Positions 1-11,113 of a DNA stretch of 64,000 nucleotides are shown in pieces; position 1 is the stretch's first letter; every line of letters starts with the position of its first letter. The stretch lies in the NCBI GenBank assembly GCA_959347315.1, contig OY365806.1, positions 28,124,815-28,188,814 on the forward strand. The letters are read 5' to 3'. This DNA is from Bimastos eiseni. Taxonomy: Eukaryota; Annelida; Clitellata; Crassiclitellata; Lumbricidae. The notes beneath the pieces were generated by a model. The model made no database searches, was not told where the DNA came from, and worked only from the letters and a program-made list of their open reading frames with translations. The position numbers and the translations under genes are program-made.

Positions 1-1182
1 TGTTCTTCTGTTCCAAAATGATAATTGTTTATGTTTATGTTTGGTACAATAAAACACATGGTTATGGTTACGTATTAGCTTTTGTTAATTATGGCGACAC
101 ATTAATACAAAGCATTATGCTGAATAGCATGCAAACAACGTTTCTGGATAAATGATAAAAAGACAAGCAAAATAAACTTAGCTGATCCGGGTCTGCAGAT
201 TTACCCGACCAGCGGATTTACCCGTACCCGACTCGTACCTGCAGGTACGGGGCGGGTACGGGTACGTATTAACGGGTCGGGTCGAATACGGGTAAGGACA
301 TCACAGGTTCGGGTATATCAGATTATACCCGTACTGACGTGAAGCCTTGGTGTTAAAATGCCACAGTCTGACACAACCGTGAATCCCACACCGTCAAAGA
401 CTTTTTCACTACAGTCTAACCGGTATATCCTAAAACTACAATGTAAACAGTGCTTAAAGTGTAAAAATAGAAGTGCGTGGACGCTAGTGTCAAAAAGTCA
501 AGAAAAATTTAAAATTTAGTTACCATTTGTTAGCTCTTTGTTCATTAACCATTTTGTCGTCAAATATTTGTTGGTGAAATATTTGTTGTAATTTTAAGCC
601 TACAGAGAATTACTTCCCATTGTGAAATAGTCGAAAAGGGGCCGGTGTTTTGAAAGTTGAAGTAATCAAGTTTCTATACGCGCGAGAGTGCTCCCCCTAT
701 TTACAGAGAGTTGTGTTTCCTTGCTGAGGAACGTGCTCTAGTCAGTGTCCGATTTGTCGGGGGAGGGGTTCAGAGGGTCGGCATGACCTCCCTCAAGTTC
801 AGTATCCACGAGCATTTTCGCAATCTGCATTCGACCTCATGTTCAGCATTGCGCAAGTGTGCTGTGATGTTAGATCCGTCTCTTTATTACTTCAGAAGCA
901 ATAAAGAAGCTTAATCGTCAATCATTCGTCAATCATTCTGGCGTGCAGTTGACGATCAATAGTGAACGAAGAAGGAATGAAATAAATGTTTTTTTTATAA
1001 TATCAGCATCATTTGAGAACAGTGCGTAATCAGGAGCTGGATATTGGAAATTGCAGGTGTATAACAGTTCAACGGGCTTCGGAATATGTGCGTGAAACAA
1101 TTTTTAAGTATCATAATAACATCATAAATTGCTTGATATATTAGACCAAATCAAAGTGGCTGCTAAATTATTTGACTAACAG
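1..1182. other. 5' flank / intron upstream of ARM-TIR-SAM copy 1
   Basis: No coding exon could be supported here. From about 1030 to 1182 the sequence aligns by eye with the end of intron 1 of copy 2 (about 11810-11949), so at least this part is intron. The counterpart of the 25-base first exon of copy 2 was looked for and not found. It may lie to the left of the window or be lost. A GC-rich palindromic repeat sits at 181-345. Confidence 0.55.
181..345. repeat. GC-rich palindromic repeat with GGGTACGGG/TACCCG words
   Basis: This is a dense cluster of CGGGTA, TACCCG and CGGGTCGGG words in an otherwise AT-rich context. It resembles the element at 18428-18730 in word content. Such subterminal word clusters are typical of non-autonomous DNA transposons. 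Clear terminal inverted repeats or a target duplication were not identified, so the class is open. Confidence 0.4.
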
Positions 1183-2231
1183 TGATGAAAGATGCATCGG
1201 TGGGAAGAGTCCTGTCAACTCTGCCCTCAATACCGCCAAACAAAGATGCCTCTGGAAAATCGATTGAAGGGAAGCCCTCACACGATAAGGAAAATTCGCT
1301 TTTTGGTGCAACCGTTGAACCGGAGTTGGAACCAGAAACGAGTGTTATGCTTGAAATCGGACGGAGAATGATTCGTCTGAATTCTTGTGAGAATCACTCT
1401 TGCGAAGAATGCCTCGATGATTTTCACTACTTTGCTTCCAAGTGCGAACCTATTAATGTGACACGCAATTGCTGAAAATAGGATTCATGGAACTCGTTAA
1501 ACAAATACTGACAGAGTTCCTAAGAACACAGGTATCAGAGACAGAGAGCAAATCATCCGGTGGTCGCCTTTTAGCGATACGCAACACCTACATGACCGTT
1601 GTGAATATGACCGACGCCTCTGAAGAAGCATGTCGGAAAGTAATTCAACTGGAGCTCCACACAGACATCATTAATTTACTGAAGAGCGATTATCTGGATC
1701 CCAGACTGACGACCGATCAAGGTCTAAGTTTCATACTATGCGATTTCGTAGTTACATTTATGACAGTCCTCTACAACGTTATCCAGGAGATCATCGAGGC
1801 CAGAGAGCTGTACCGAGAACAACGCATCATTGAGGTTATCCAACGCTTTCGGACTAAAACAACGGACGTCTTGTCCTGCCTGGCACTCATGTTCCTAGCG
1901 TGGGTGACCAATGATGGCGAAGGCTTTCTCCTCGACTCCAATGATGAAGCGTTTAGTTTTCTCAACAGGGAGCTCAAGTCCTCACTTGACACAGTTCCTC
2001 ATAGATCCGACAGCGGACATAAAGCAGTCGAAATATTGAAGGCGATCAATAAATTGATGGTCAGTGATGCGAACAAGGAACATTTTTTTAAATCTGGAAT
2101 ATTTTCGAGTTATGTGATGTTCCTTGAACCTCAATTCGCCGCAAAAGAGCAGTTTTTGGCCGTTCAAGGACTCTGGACCCTGGCCTTCGATTATGCGAAA
2201 GATATCGGGCAGGAAAAGACATGCGTCGAAA
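1183..2231 (+). CDS. copy 1 exon: ARM-like helical region, with frameshift
   Basis: The acceptor AG is at 1181-1182 and the donor GT at 2232. The reading frame from 1183 stops at 1473-1475. The homologous frame resumes at about 1469 (LLKIGFMELVKQIL). Alignment to copy 2 shows ACACGCAATTG where copy 2 has ACACAGAAATTG, a net loss of one base. After that point the frame is open to the donor and includes the LWTLAF segment shared with copy 2. Confidence 0.8.
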
Positions 2232-5200
2232 GTAAGCACTGATTCAATGCGATACTAGATATTTTAACGGGGCATAATGCTGTTGTTTTTATCATGCGTT
2301 TTAATTTTACCCATTGATTGTATAGAGTAGATTACGTTTGTAAATACATATTTCAGAACCCCGCGGATACTTTTGCTAGTTCGCGCCTACAGATAAAACC
2401 GTTGGCATGCAGCTTTTATTAGCCTATACAGTTTTAACCATGTATCTTTCCATGCAGAAATCAAACATTTATTATTAATCAGGATATACGCTGAAATGTA
2501 AGTTAATCAAGCAGCGGAAAATTCGTGATACTTTATTACACGCATGATTGAAAAATTATTTTATTGATTGAATACTGAAGGATTGGAGTCACTGCTGGAG
2601 AAGAGCGAACACGATCGAGTGAGACGTCAGGTCAACGGAATTCTCATCACACTCGGTGTAAAACAAATAACGAGCAGTCTGACATCAAAGTTCTCATCAA
2701 ATGGAGGTAACACAGGCTGAAAGGCGAAGTAACTACCTCAGCAGTAATTTAAGAGCCTTTCAAATGACTATACAGTCAGGTGTATACTTATATACAAGTA
2801 GGATACAGTACAAACATGGACGCGTATTGTTTCGGAAATTTGAGTGTGCATACATATAGATATGCATGTCTTATATAGGCCTAGATGCGTATACACGCAA
2901 CATAATAACAATGTCGGCCTATATGCACGAAGTCATGCATAATAGATTCCGTTATTTCACCAAAACTATTGTAAAAAAATGACGTATCTGTGCGCATAAT
3001 CGACCATAGAGCAGGCAAGGCCATATTGAATTCAAAATTAATAGTCAGTCATAAGACATGAAATTACATCTATTCTCTGAAACGACAGATATAGCTACGG
3101 AGACTGAGGAGAAGGGGAAACGCATCTTCATCAGTTACCAACATTCATCAAAGGAAACCGTCCTCAAGATAAGAGATCAATTACTCGATCACGGATACAA
3201 AGTCTGGGTGGACGCAGACGGCATTCGTAAGTTCTTATCACCTGCCGATTTTATTACCACCGTCAAAGTCATGGGCATTAGGATCAATAGGCCTACTGCA
3301 GCTCTCAGTTAAGGGCTTTGTGGGAGATGATGCTCAGCTGTTTCTTGTGGGGTTGCTTAATGCCGCCTCACCCGGAGGCGTCGTGACTCAATCTGCAGAA
3401 AGTGGCGAATCTTATACCAAGATTTATTATATTCCAATCGTTTCCTAATTCGTAGGATTTCACAGTTTTGGTCATACATTTAACTGCAGTTTGGATCATC
3501 TGCATTATAATAAGATAAAAGTTTAGGGATGTCTTGTGATGTCTTTGACGTATTGCCTTGTTATTGACTCAGTGATGGATATCGTCTTTACCTTCAGGAT
3601 TCTGGACGAGTTCTTTCGAGTTCTTTAGTTTAACACCTCACGGCGGTCTCTGATCATACCGTTTGAATTTTCTTCCCTTTATCTATACACTACTAGTCAT
3701 ACTTGCATTAATATGAGTATTTTACAAGTCGTTTCTTTATCTCTTATGCTATTTTGTTTAAATTATACATGTAAACTAATATATCCGCAATAAATGTACA
3801 CATTGTCATGCAATATATTACCATTTATGTAGGTAATGCTAAATACTCCCGGTGTCTTGTGTCGAAGAACTCCTTCGTGCGCTGAAACAAGGGTTGCTTA
3901 CCATCTTGGAACTTATTCCTGCGTCCAGTGGTTCTTCATCAACGCCTCTGTCGAGTGATCATTGCTGGATTCTGATCTTGCCTTCCTTTACACTGCCTCC
4001 GAGCCACCGCAGTTGTAGTGCCATCTCCACGCGCTCATTCTGGGCGGTTACTGTAGCCGTTAAGTCAGCAGCTCGTCAGCAGATCCTGAATGCACGTACT
4101 TAAATTCGCCCTCCAAAGATCAAGAACATGACAAGAGATAATTTTGTGGCCTTAATGCCTGGGCACTTTTGTCGATCGTTTTATGGCGCATTTGTCGGGA
4201 CGCATTTGTCCGGGGCGCTTTTGAAGGGCCACATTATTACGTCTCGTTATGCCACTATGTTTTTTTCTGAGTCAGGTCTCATGTGGATGCGGTCACCTCA
4301 TTTATTTTCTTGGTCTTTGTATCTTTTTCCGAACAAATTTGCAGGGTTCCTTTGCAGAGATCCTTTACTTGGACCATTACTTAATCTGTTGCAGTGGTGA
4401 CAACTGTTCCTTGTTGACATATTTTTCTTAGACAGAGTGCGATGCAATCATGAATATTCATTGATGATTATTGCAAAATAAGAGTTAAACCGCTTACTCA
4501 TTAAATTCTTCGATCAAGAGCTGTAATGCCACAATTTGATTTTCTCGAAGGTGGATCCATAGCTGAAGACATTGCTAACGGCATAGACACATCGTCCATT
4601 GTACTCACCTGCCTGTCTCAGAAGTACTACGAAAGTCCTTACTGCAGGAAAGGCGAGTGACAGATTAGGAAAATTAAATTATAGGACCTTGTTATTTTCT
4701 GATTTTTTAAAACTATAAGCACAATATAATCGGATTATGTAGGAGCAGAAGTGTAATTGTAAAAATACATTTGGGATCCTATTAGTTACATTACCGCGTG
4801 TTACCTATTAAAATCTTGCCGAAGTTCAAGATTGCGAATCATTCAATGATTCAATCAATTGAATAATAGTTATTTAATGAGGGAATGAACTATTTATAGA
4901 CCGATGATAATCTAACACAGAGGCAATGTAACAATGATTGGCCAAAGGTAACCGGTGTGTTCTGCGATAGTTTTCCAAGACTGTTCTTAAGCCTTCATTA
5001 CATATGGGCGTAATGTAGCCTAAGTCTATCAACCAAACTCAGTTTGAGCAAGAAAGTAGCGCACTTGATGCATTCATAATTATTATTATTATACACGTGT
5101 CTCCTTCATTCAAACCAAACAGGATTAAACGAATGAATGCAACTAACTTAATTGGAACAGAAAGAATGCTCTGCAATTTTAATTCTGATTGAACCGATGG

Positions 5201-6520
5201 AAATTCTGTTTCCCCAAGATCGCTCGTGCTTGGTTAGCCTACACGTGCGGTGCTATATAAATAAAAATGTATAAATTGATTATTTATAGGGTTATAATAA
5301 TATGTTGATATACTCATTTCTTAAGAGGTAATCTATGCCGATGGGAAACAAAAGGAGATCATTCCTCTGGCGATGGAACCGAAGTTCAACCCGCAAGGTT
5401 GGCTGAGTTTGGTCATGGCTGATAAGCTTAGGATTGACTTCTCACAGCCGCAGTCGCTCGACGCATCGCTCAAGATACTCCTGGAAAGCATAAAGAAAAT
5501 TTTTGGTCAGAATGATCGATTGTGCATGTCATTTAACTCAGTTATAGATTATCTTCACACATTTGTTTGTCTAATAATATTATTTCCAATTCAAAGGCAT
5601 TTGACTAAAACTTATTTTTCTATCACATCAATTGGTTTCAGTCCAGTATTCCTACATTATTTATTTTTCATAAGTTGAATACACTGGGTTGTTTCGTGCA
5701 ACAACTGTTGACCTACAAGAGTCAGTCATTTAAACTTTGTGTATTGTGACATAATTAATTAGACTCATTGATTCTGAGATTTAATCTAGTAGCGAAGTGA
5801 CAGCTAAATTGAATCTATCTGTAGGCAGTTATTACTGTTGTAACTGCCAAATGTTATAGCATACATAAAGAAATATCTGTTGTTCTAGACCTCTGGTTTA
5901 TATTTAAATTTGCAATTTTTTTATTGATTAACAGATGAAGTAGACAACGGAGGACCAAATAACCAATCGGACGTGGCAAAGGTGTCAAGTCACGTGCCTG
6001 AGGTTGACACGGATGTGAATGGCTGTGTTGCCACCTGCGAACCAGAGGTCGTAAGAAAGAATGCGTATCCTGTGAGCTGCGCGGCGCCGATGACAAACGG
6101 CGTCAATTCATGGACGAAGACAGACGTCAGAGAGTGGCTCGAAAGGAATAACTTACAGCACCTCACAGAATGGTAGTACGATAATCGATTTATTTTTTTC
6201 TTATTAAGCAGCACCATCATCTTCATAATCATCATCAGCAGCAGTAGGGCCATTTTCAGCCGAAGAAAAGCGTTATGATCATGAAAAAAAATTATATGCA
6301 TAGTTCTAGTGATTTACCATAGGATTTTTATCTCGTTATAGCCTGCATCTATTTATGAATTATTTTTGTCAATAGGTTCGGTGATTTCGATGGACAACTG
6401 TTGCTTGAGTTCCAGTCTCTGTTTGAAAAGTCTCCGGATTTGGTGGCTCCGAGTTTCATCGCAGCTCATTCCGTCAGGGCTTTTCTTCGGCTGAAAATGG
6501 CTCTCAGAACACTGCCTTAA
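1183..6520 (+). CDS. ARM-TIR-SAM protein, copy 1 (frameshifted, 5' incomplete)
   Basis: Seven exons: 1183-2231, 2581-2706, 3095-3226, 4551-4652, 5326-5505, 5935-6172 and 6376-6520 (TAA stop). In order they encode an all-helical ARM-like region, a TIR domain (box 1 RIFISYQHSS, BB-loop region, YYESPYCRKE), an acidic linker and a SAM domain (WTKTDVREWLERNN to LRLKMALRTLP). Apart from the damaged ARM exon, exon lengths and phases equal those of copy 2. TIR domains of the SARM1 type cleave NAD using a Glu of a WCxxE-like motif, and the equivalent Glu of YCRKE is present. Two defects are visible: a one-base deletion near 1464-1468 that ends the frame at TGA 1473-1475, and a GC donor at 4653. No first exon was found. 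The downstream exons are still open, so this is a recent pseudogene, an allele, or a sequence error. The function is inferred from domains only. Confidence 0.8.
2581..2706 (+). CDS. copy 1 exon: end of helical region
   Basis: A 126-base exon, phase 1 at both ends, encoding LLEKSEHDRVRRQVNG and GILITLG, which looks like a last armadillo-type helix pair before the TIR domain. It matches the copy 2 exon at 13436-13561 in length and phase. Confidence 0.75.
3095..3226 (+). CDS. copy 1 exon: TIR domain part 1
   Basis: A 132-base exon, phase 1 to 1, encoding KGKRIFISYQHSSKE (TIR box 1) and GYKVWVDADGI, which leads into the BB loop. An alternative in-frame acceptor exists 6 bases upstream, at 3089. 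The copy 2 alignment favours 3095. About 70 bases of the exon are almost identical between copies. Confidence 0.85.
3428..4345. other. copy-1-specific insertion in a TIR intron
   Basis: The intron between TIR parts 1 and 2 is about 1.3 kb in copy 1 and 0.4 kb in copy 2. Both flanks align (around 3330-3425 with 14100-14205, and 4346-4550 with 14215-14417), leaving roughly 0.9 kb present only in copy 1. Part of it (3850-4100) is GC-richer and open in one frame for 80 codons, with no recognised similarity. No terminal repeats were found. Confidence 0.45.
4551..4652 (+). CDS. copy 1 exon: TIR domain part 2
   Basis: A 102-base exon encoding GGSIAEDIANGIDTSS, VLTCLSQKYYESPYC and RK. The codon for the putative catalytic Glu is split: G is the last base here and AG begins the next exon. 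The donor is GC (AAAG/GCGAGT), whereas copy 2 has GT at the same place. Confidence 0.85.
5326..5505 (+). CDS. copy 1 exon: TIR domain part 3
   Basis: A 180-base exon, phase 1 to 1, beginning with the AG that completes the Glu codon, then VIYADGKQKEIIPLAMEPKF, KLRIDFSQPQS and the terminal TIR helix LKILLESIKKIF. The donor G/GTCAGA is conserved in copy 2. Confidence 0.85.
5935..6172 (+). CDS. copy 1 exon: acidic linker and SAM part 1
   Basis: A 238-base exon, phase 1 to 2. It starts DEVDNGGP, continues through a low-complexity acidic linker, then WTKTDVREWLERNNLQHLTE, the first helices of a SAM domain. The Trp codon is split across the next intron (TG/G). Confidence 0.85.
6376..6520 (+). CDS. 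copy 1 exon: SAM part 2 and stop
   Basis: A 145-base terminal exon encoding FGDFDGQLLLEFQSLFEKS, then VAPSFIAAHSVRAFLRLKMA and LRTLP before TAA at 6518-6520. A candidate AATAAA lies at 7240-7245. Confidence 0.85.
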
Positions 6521-9270
6521 CAACCACGTTTATGGGCTAACATCGAACCACAGCAGGATACCAGCTACTACTTATAAGTCAGTAGACGGCAGTTGTGGAG
6601 CCACAGTCTGCGTGCACGGTGTCGCTGCGTATCTCTGCGAGCGATCTATTCTTTGTATGACTCCTTGGTTCGTGCAGAGTTCCATGATCATAGCTCGTGT
6701 TTAATCTCTTTATTCGTTGACATCGTTCCCTTGCTGGCTGACTAAATTAAACATTCAAGCAAGTGTTAACAGATTATATAATGCTTTGTTTAGATTAGTG
6801 TAGAATTAATAGATTATTTGACTTCATTCACTGTGATTCGAGAAAATTGTGACCTAGTGCATCGTTGACCTTGCAGTCGCTTAGATTCTGCTGTAGGCTA
6901 TTCTGCTCTAAGAAAACCTATACTATACCCAAGCATTTTGTGTATCTGTTGCTGGAGAAATCAACAACTCTCTATGACATCTCTTAAGGCATTGTGTGAA
7001 AAAACGCCGAAATGAATATATTCGCAAGAGGTGGCATTGAACGATATTCCTGTGTAAAATATTTGTAGTTGTGCCTTAGAACGCCCCATTGCTGTGTATG
7101 AGAAATTTTTACTAACAAGTAAATGAGCACAAGCAATTAATCGCCTGATATTTCAGAGCCAATACAAGGTTGGCTTTATTTTAACATTATTTGTTGAGTT
7201 ATATAATATACATGTAGGCTTCACTAACTGAAAAACTGTAATAAACGGACTGACATTGAATCGTTTACGCTTGAGATAAAAGCATAGTAATTTTATTTAG
7301 AATATCCTTTTCAGAAACGCTATTTTGTATTATTGGTCAATTTAGTGCAGGTGGCTCAAAAGATGCGAATATACGAATATATTTATAATATAAACATATT
7401 TGTAGCATGTTGAGTCTATATTTTAGAGTCAAAAAGTTATTTCGTAAGACAGTTTGATGTATTTTCATTCAGTGTGTTGTTGAGCAGTGCCTACAACCTA
7501 TTTCCTATTGCTATGTTTTCAACCTGTCTTCATAGACACAAGTAATAAACTCGGTTCCGCATTTTCCTTGCCCTCTCTTGTTTCCGTGCAGTTCTTCATG
7601 AAAAGACGATTTGAAAGAAGTCAGTATGTGACTCCTATCTGCCTGAATCAGACCATGTTATGCTGTGCGCCGAAATGTGTGCATAAAAGTTTAAGCATCG
7701 CTCAGCTACATCCGACTGTCAGTCATGTACATGATACGTTAGGCATTTCATTTTCTTAGCTCTTCATTGTCATCCGGAGTCCAGAGCGATTCCTGGTTCA
7801 CGTTATAGAAGGCCATTCTGAAGATCAATGAGAGTACTCTCTAAAATAAAAATATGTCTATGATCTGTCCACGTGTGATCACATAATTTTAAAGAGAGCA
7901 ATATTTTAAAACTGTCCTCAATAGGCCTACAGATAGTCCTATTCTAAGAATCGCCCTCTCCTGTCTCAGATCTTCGTTCCCAACAAACCTCATTTGATTC
8001 AGTATAGCTGTGCCTTGATATTTTCACAAAACGACATTTTAAGTAATCCTTTCTTATAATATTTGTTTTCATTTTCCCATATCTTTCTTTTCACTGACGA
8101 ATTAATTCAACCCGTTGTCCACGTCTTATAACTGTGTTAGCTATCTTATTATCGCTCACCTCTATAGGGCTGGTCTATTCGTTGCAGATAATTGTTATTC
8201 CGACATTTCTCGCTGCTATTCAATTTTTCAATATTCAAAATTTATTTAGCCTGTGGAATTATCTACTTGATTATTTTATTGTTTCCATGACAATTTTAAA
8301 CTCTTCAACTTTGTCTGTAGAAGTTAAAACTTCAAGTTGCGCTGTCGACTCCGAACAATGCACGATGTTTTCAAATAACTGCTCTCTTAATTTAATATTT
8401 GACTTTTACAATACAAATGTCATCTGCCCATCGGTTTTTTCATTTGAAGAAGATATGTTCCTGTGTTTTCCAGACAGTTATTTTACAATTTTGAGATAAT
8501 TTTGAGTTCCCCGCTTGTCCGTCGAAAGCATGTTCAGAATGTGTGGTAAAATTGAATCGAGCACGCTGGCTACAGGTCAATTATAAGCCATACACAAAAG
8601 TATTGTAAAAATCGCAAGGCTCTCGGCAAAGATAAGTATGTCATGATTATATTACTTAATTAGCTCCCTCTTCTTGTACCATAATACTTAATAAAATAGT
8701 CTGTGGCAAAATTTATTTCCTGTGTAGCGCTATCAAGGGCAGGTTCTAGTATGCCTACTTAAGAAATATTCGTTCGACCGAAAAGAGCAAACACACATGT
8801 GGGCCTTTTACTATGAAGCTCTTAATGGACTGAATGGTGGTCAGTCACGCACCTAACGACGATAGCAGTGATATTTCAAACACATATGCAGTGACAATGC
8901 GTTCGGTTGCGTCTACCACAGCCAACTATTTAAAATCACAGCGGGCACGTATAGGCCTTTTAGGCCTAGTCTTCGATATGATTTTATTACTTGCAAATAT
9001 TTTACAATATACATATTGTCATTTAAAGAATTGGTAATCTAATCCCAATCATGTCCTTTCAACTGTTGTTTTCCGCAAAGTTCTGTTCTCGGGTCCCTTT
9101 TTTATCATTCACACTTGGCTATCCCATACAGTGCACAGACCTATATAAGTATTCATTTTTAAATAACTATTCGTAAATATATAGGCTATATATATAAGCA
9201 ATAGAAATGAGGAATTTTGCAAGATAGGCTACAGCGACAATGTTCAGATCAGCATATTATGTCGCTGAGA
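6521..9270. other. intergenic, no gene supported
   Basis: AT-rich spacer downstream of copy 1, probably including its 3' UTR (AATAAA at 7240). A 121-codon hydrophobic open frame at 8134-8499 has no ATG start, shows no family motifs and looks like AT-rich noise. Confidence 0.6.
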
Positions 9271-9599
9271 TCGACTCATACCAACCAAACCAAACCAAAT
9301 ATTTTTTATTGTTCACTGACAATTCATCAGAAAAGTAAGAACATTATGTACAGCAATTATATATACAAACAAACGAATGCCAGCGATCAATAGGGATGAA
9401 GACAAACCCTAAAGGGACCGTGGTCCCGCTAACAGGGTCACCCATTACGTAAGTGATTGATGTCGGTATAATAATTCACTCAGTTGCTGTAAGTTTGTTA
9501 AGAAAAAAGACTTAACTAGTTAACTAAAAGATTCATACAAGATATAAGTAAACGAAATAGCATTCATCAATCATTATTTACAAATATAGTTGTTTAGTA

Positions 9600-10140
9600 T
9601 CACACTTGAAAATCGCTGTGTGCTAAGTTATTTATGTAAACACGCAGTTTACGTTTAAACAATAAGACGTTGGGAAGACAGCGTAGTTCTGCCGGAACTC
9701 TATTCCATGCATTAGGACCAGAGCATCGAATCGAAAATTTTCGGGGGTTAGTAAGCGTTTTAATGGGCCTATAATTATTAGACGAGCGTAGTTTGTACGG
9801 GTTCACTTGAGCTACGGGCACAAAATAATTATCAAAGATAGAAGGCAGCTGGTTATGGAAGTGTTTATACATGAATTCGCTGGTTTGCAATAGATTGATT
9901 TCAGTATGTGAGTTAGACTATAGAGATATTCGGATGAGGCAAGATGAGAGTTTCTAACAATAACTTTAAGGGCTCTATTTTGAAGACAGATTAACCTTTC
10001 TAGTCTTGCATGGTAGTTTGAAGCCCATATTGTATTATATATTGTATCACACGAAGTGAAGTAATGTAAATTGATATTGAAATAGGCTCTAGGGTTTCTA
10101 TCTAAGTCTCATATTAGTCTATTTAAAAGTTTATGGTTAT
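9600..10140 (-). mobile_element. non-LTR retrotransposon fragment, reverse-transcriptase C-terminus
   Basis: Read on the minus strand from about 10140, one frame gives DTIYNTIWASNYHARLERLI and CLQNRALKVIV. After a frameshift near 9900, the frame gives TSEFMYKHFHNQLPSIFDNY, YKLRSSNNY, CSGPNAWNRVPAELR and a stop at 9600. These are the usual words at the end of LINE ORF2 proteins of the CR1/Jockey-like clades. The likely 3' UTR continues to about 9275, where TTGG-type short repeats end it. The copy is 5'-truncated and frameshifted, so it is inactive. Confidence 0.75.
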
Positions 10141-10985
10141 ATTAGCATGGAATACAATTGTAGTTCCAATGCTGCAATGTGTTAGTTCAAAACTAAGCAG
10201 CAAGCAACGTGTCTGGTTTTTGGTCGAGTATCATCGTTTTTCTCTGGAACAAACCGGACTTATGTCGTAGCAGACGTTCGAATTAGGTTACGCAAAACTT
10301 CAATATGATTAAATATTACGTGCAACTGCTGTCCAAGAGCAAACGAACTGATATCCAATATTGAGTGTCTGGGCGCCAGCTATAGAGGCATAAAGTGCTT
10401 TTCAATAGCTGTCCTCGATTGACGAAGCTGTGCGTGCAGAACTTCGGATTCAAATAATTTTCTGAAGGCATTTCAGATAATTATTTGAATGTTGGGCCTT
10501 CACGGTCCGTCCAGAAGGACCTACATGTATGTATTTGTAAGACAGCATTCAAAGCAATTCTAAGGCAACCATTCAAACGTTCAGCGGTTGGAATGAAAAC
10601 TAGATCGTCTCATTGAAAACGATTGGACTATATAAGAACATTATATTTGCGTATTATTGTGAGTAACGCAACAAGTGGACAATATTAAATTTAATGTTTG
10701 TGATAATTATATTTTCTGAGGAAGGATTACCTGTGGACCCAGACTGTCAGGAAGGGCAGAATCCTACACTGATTATAGATAAACCAAAAGTCGTATTCAG
10801 ACAGGTCTCTCAAGAGTCCTTGATAAAACAGAAAGATTAGAGAGAGGTCGATAATTTTGACAAACATTCGGGTCAAGGTTAGTTTCCTTTAGGTCAGGGA
10901 ATACAACTGCCCGTCGACGGTCGCCCGATTTCATTTTCCAGGATTCGTACTGTCAAGCAGTTGCAGAATTTGCTCGAAGTAATAC
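10141..10985. other. intergenic between LINE relic and copy 2 leader
   Basis: Nothing coding could be supported. It presumably contains promoter-distal sequence of ARM-TIR-SAM copy 2. Confidence 0.5.
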
Positions 10986-10989
10986 CTTG

Positions 10990-11088
10990 TCAATCTATTT
11001 ATGGACGCCATTGGGAATTTCCATTCGGCGCGTTACCATTAACGACCCGACAGCATCGGTTACAGGTGACATGTATCAGGCAGCGAGA
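10990..11088 (+). promoter_or_regulatory. 5' leader/promoter region of ARM-TIR-SAM copy 2
   Basis: From TCTATTTATGG onward this stretch is clearly homologous to the sequence just before the first exon of the small gene at 22191 (shared CATTGGGA, CCATTCG, CGTTACCATT, CGAC words in the same order). Conservation of flank, start codon and donor at two loci suggests a functional leader. The TSS was not determined. TATTTATG could serve as a weak TATA-like element. Confidence 0.45.
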
Positions 11089-11113
11089 ATGGCAGACCTA
11101 GCAAAGCAGAAAG
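11089..11113 (+). CDS. copy 2 exon 1: 25-base leader exon
   Basis: ATG at 11089-11091 encodes MADLAKQK plus one base, with donor GTGAGAA at 11114. The phase fits the acceptor at 11949. It matches the first exon at 22191-22215 in length, phase and most bases, which supports it as a real exon. Confidence 0.75.

Noticed and set aside
8134..8499. 121-codon hydrophobic frame resembling a membrane protein
   Set aside because: It has no ATG start, and AT-rich DNA readily gives hydrophobic frames. No family motif.
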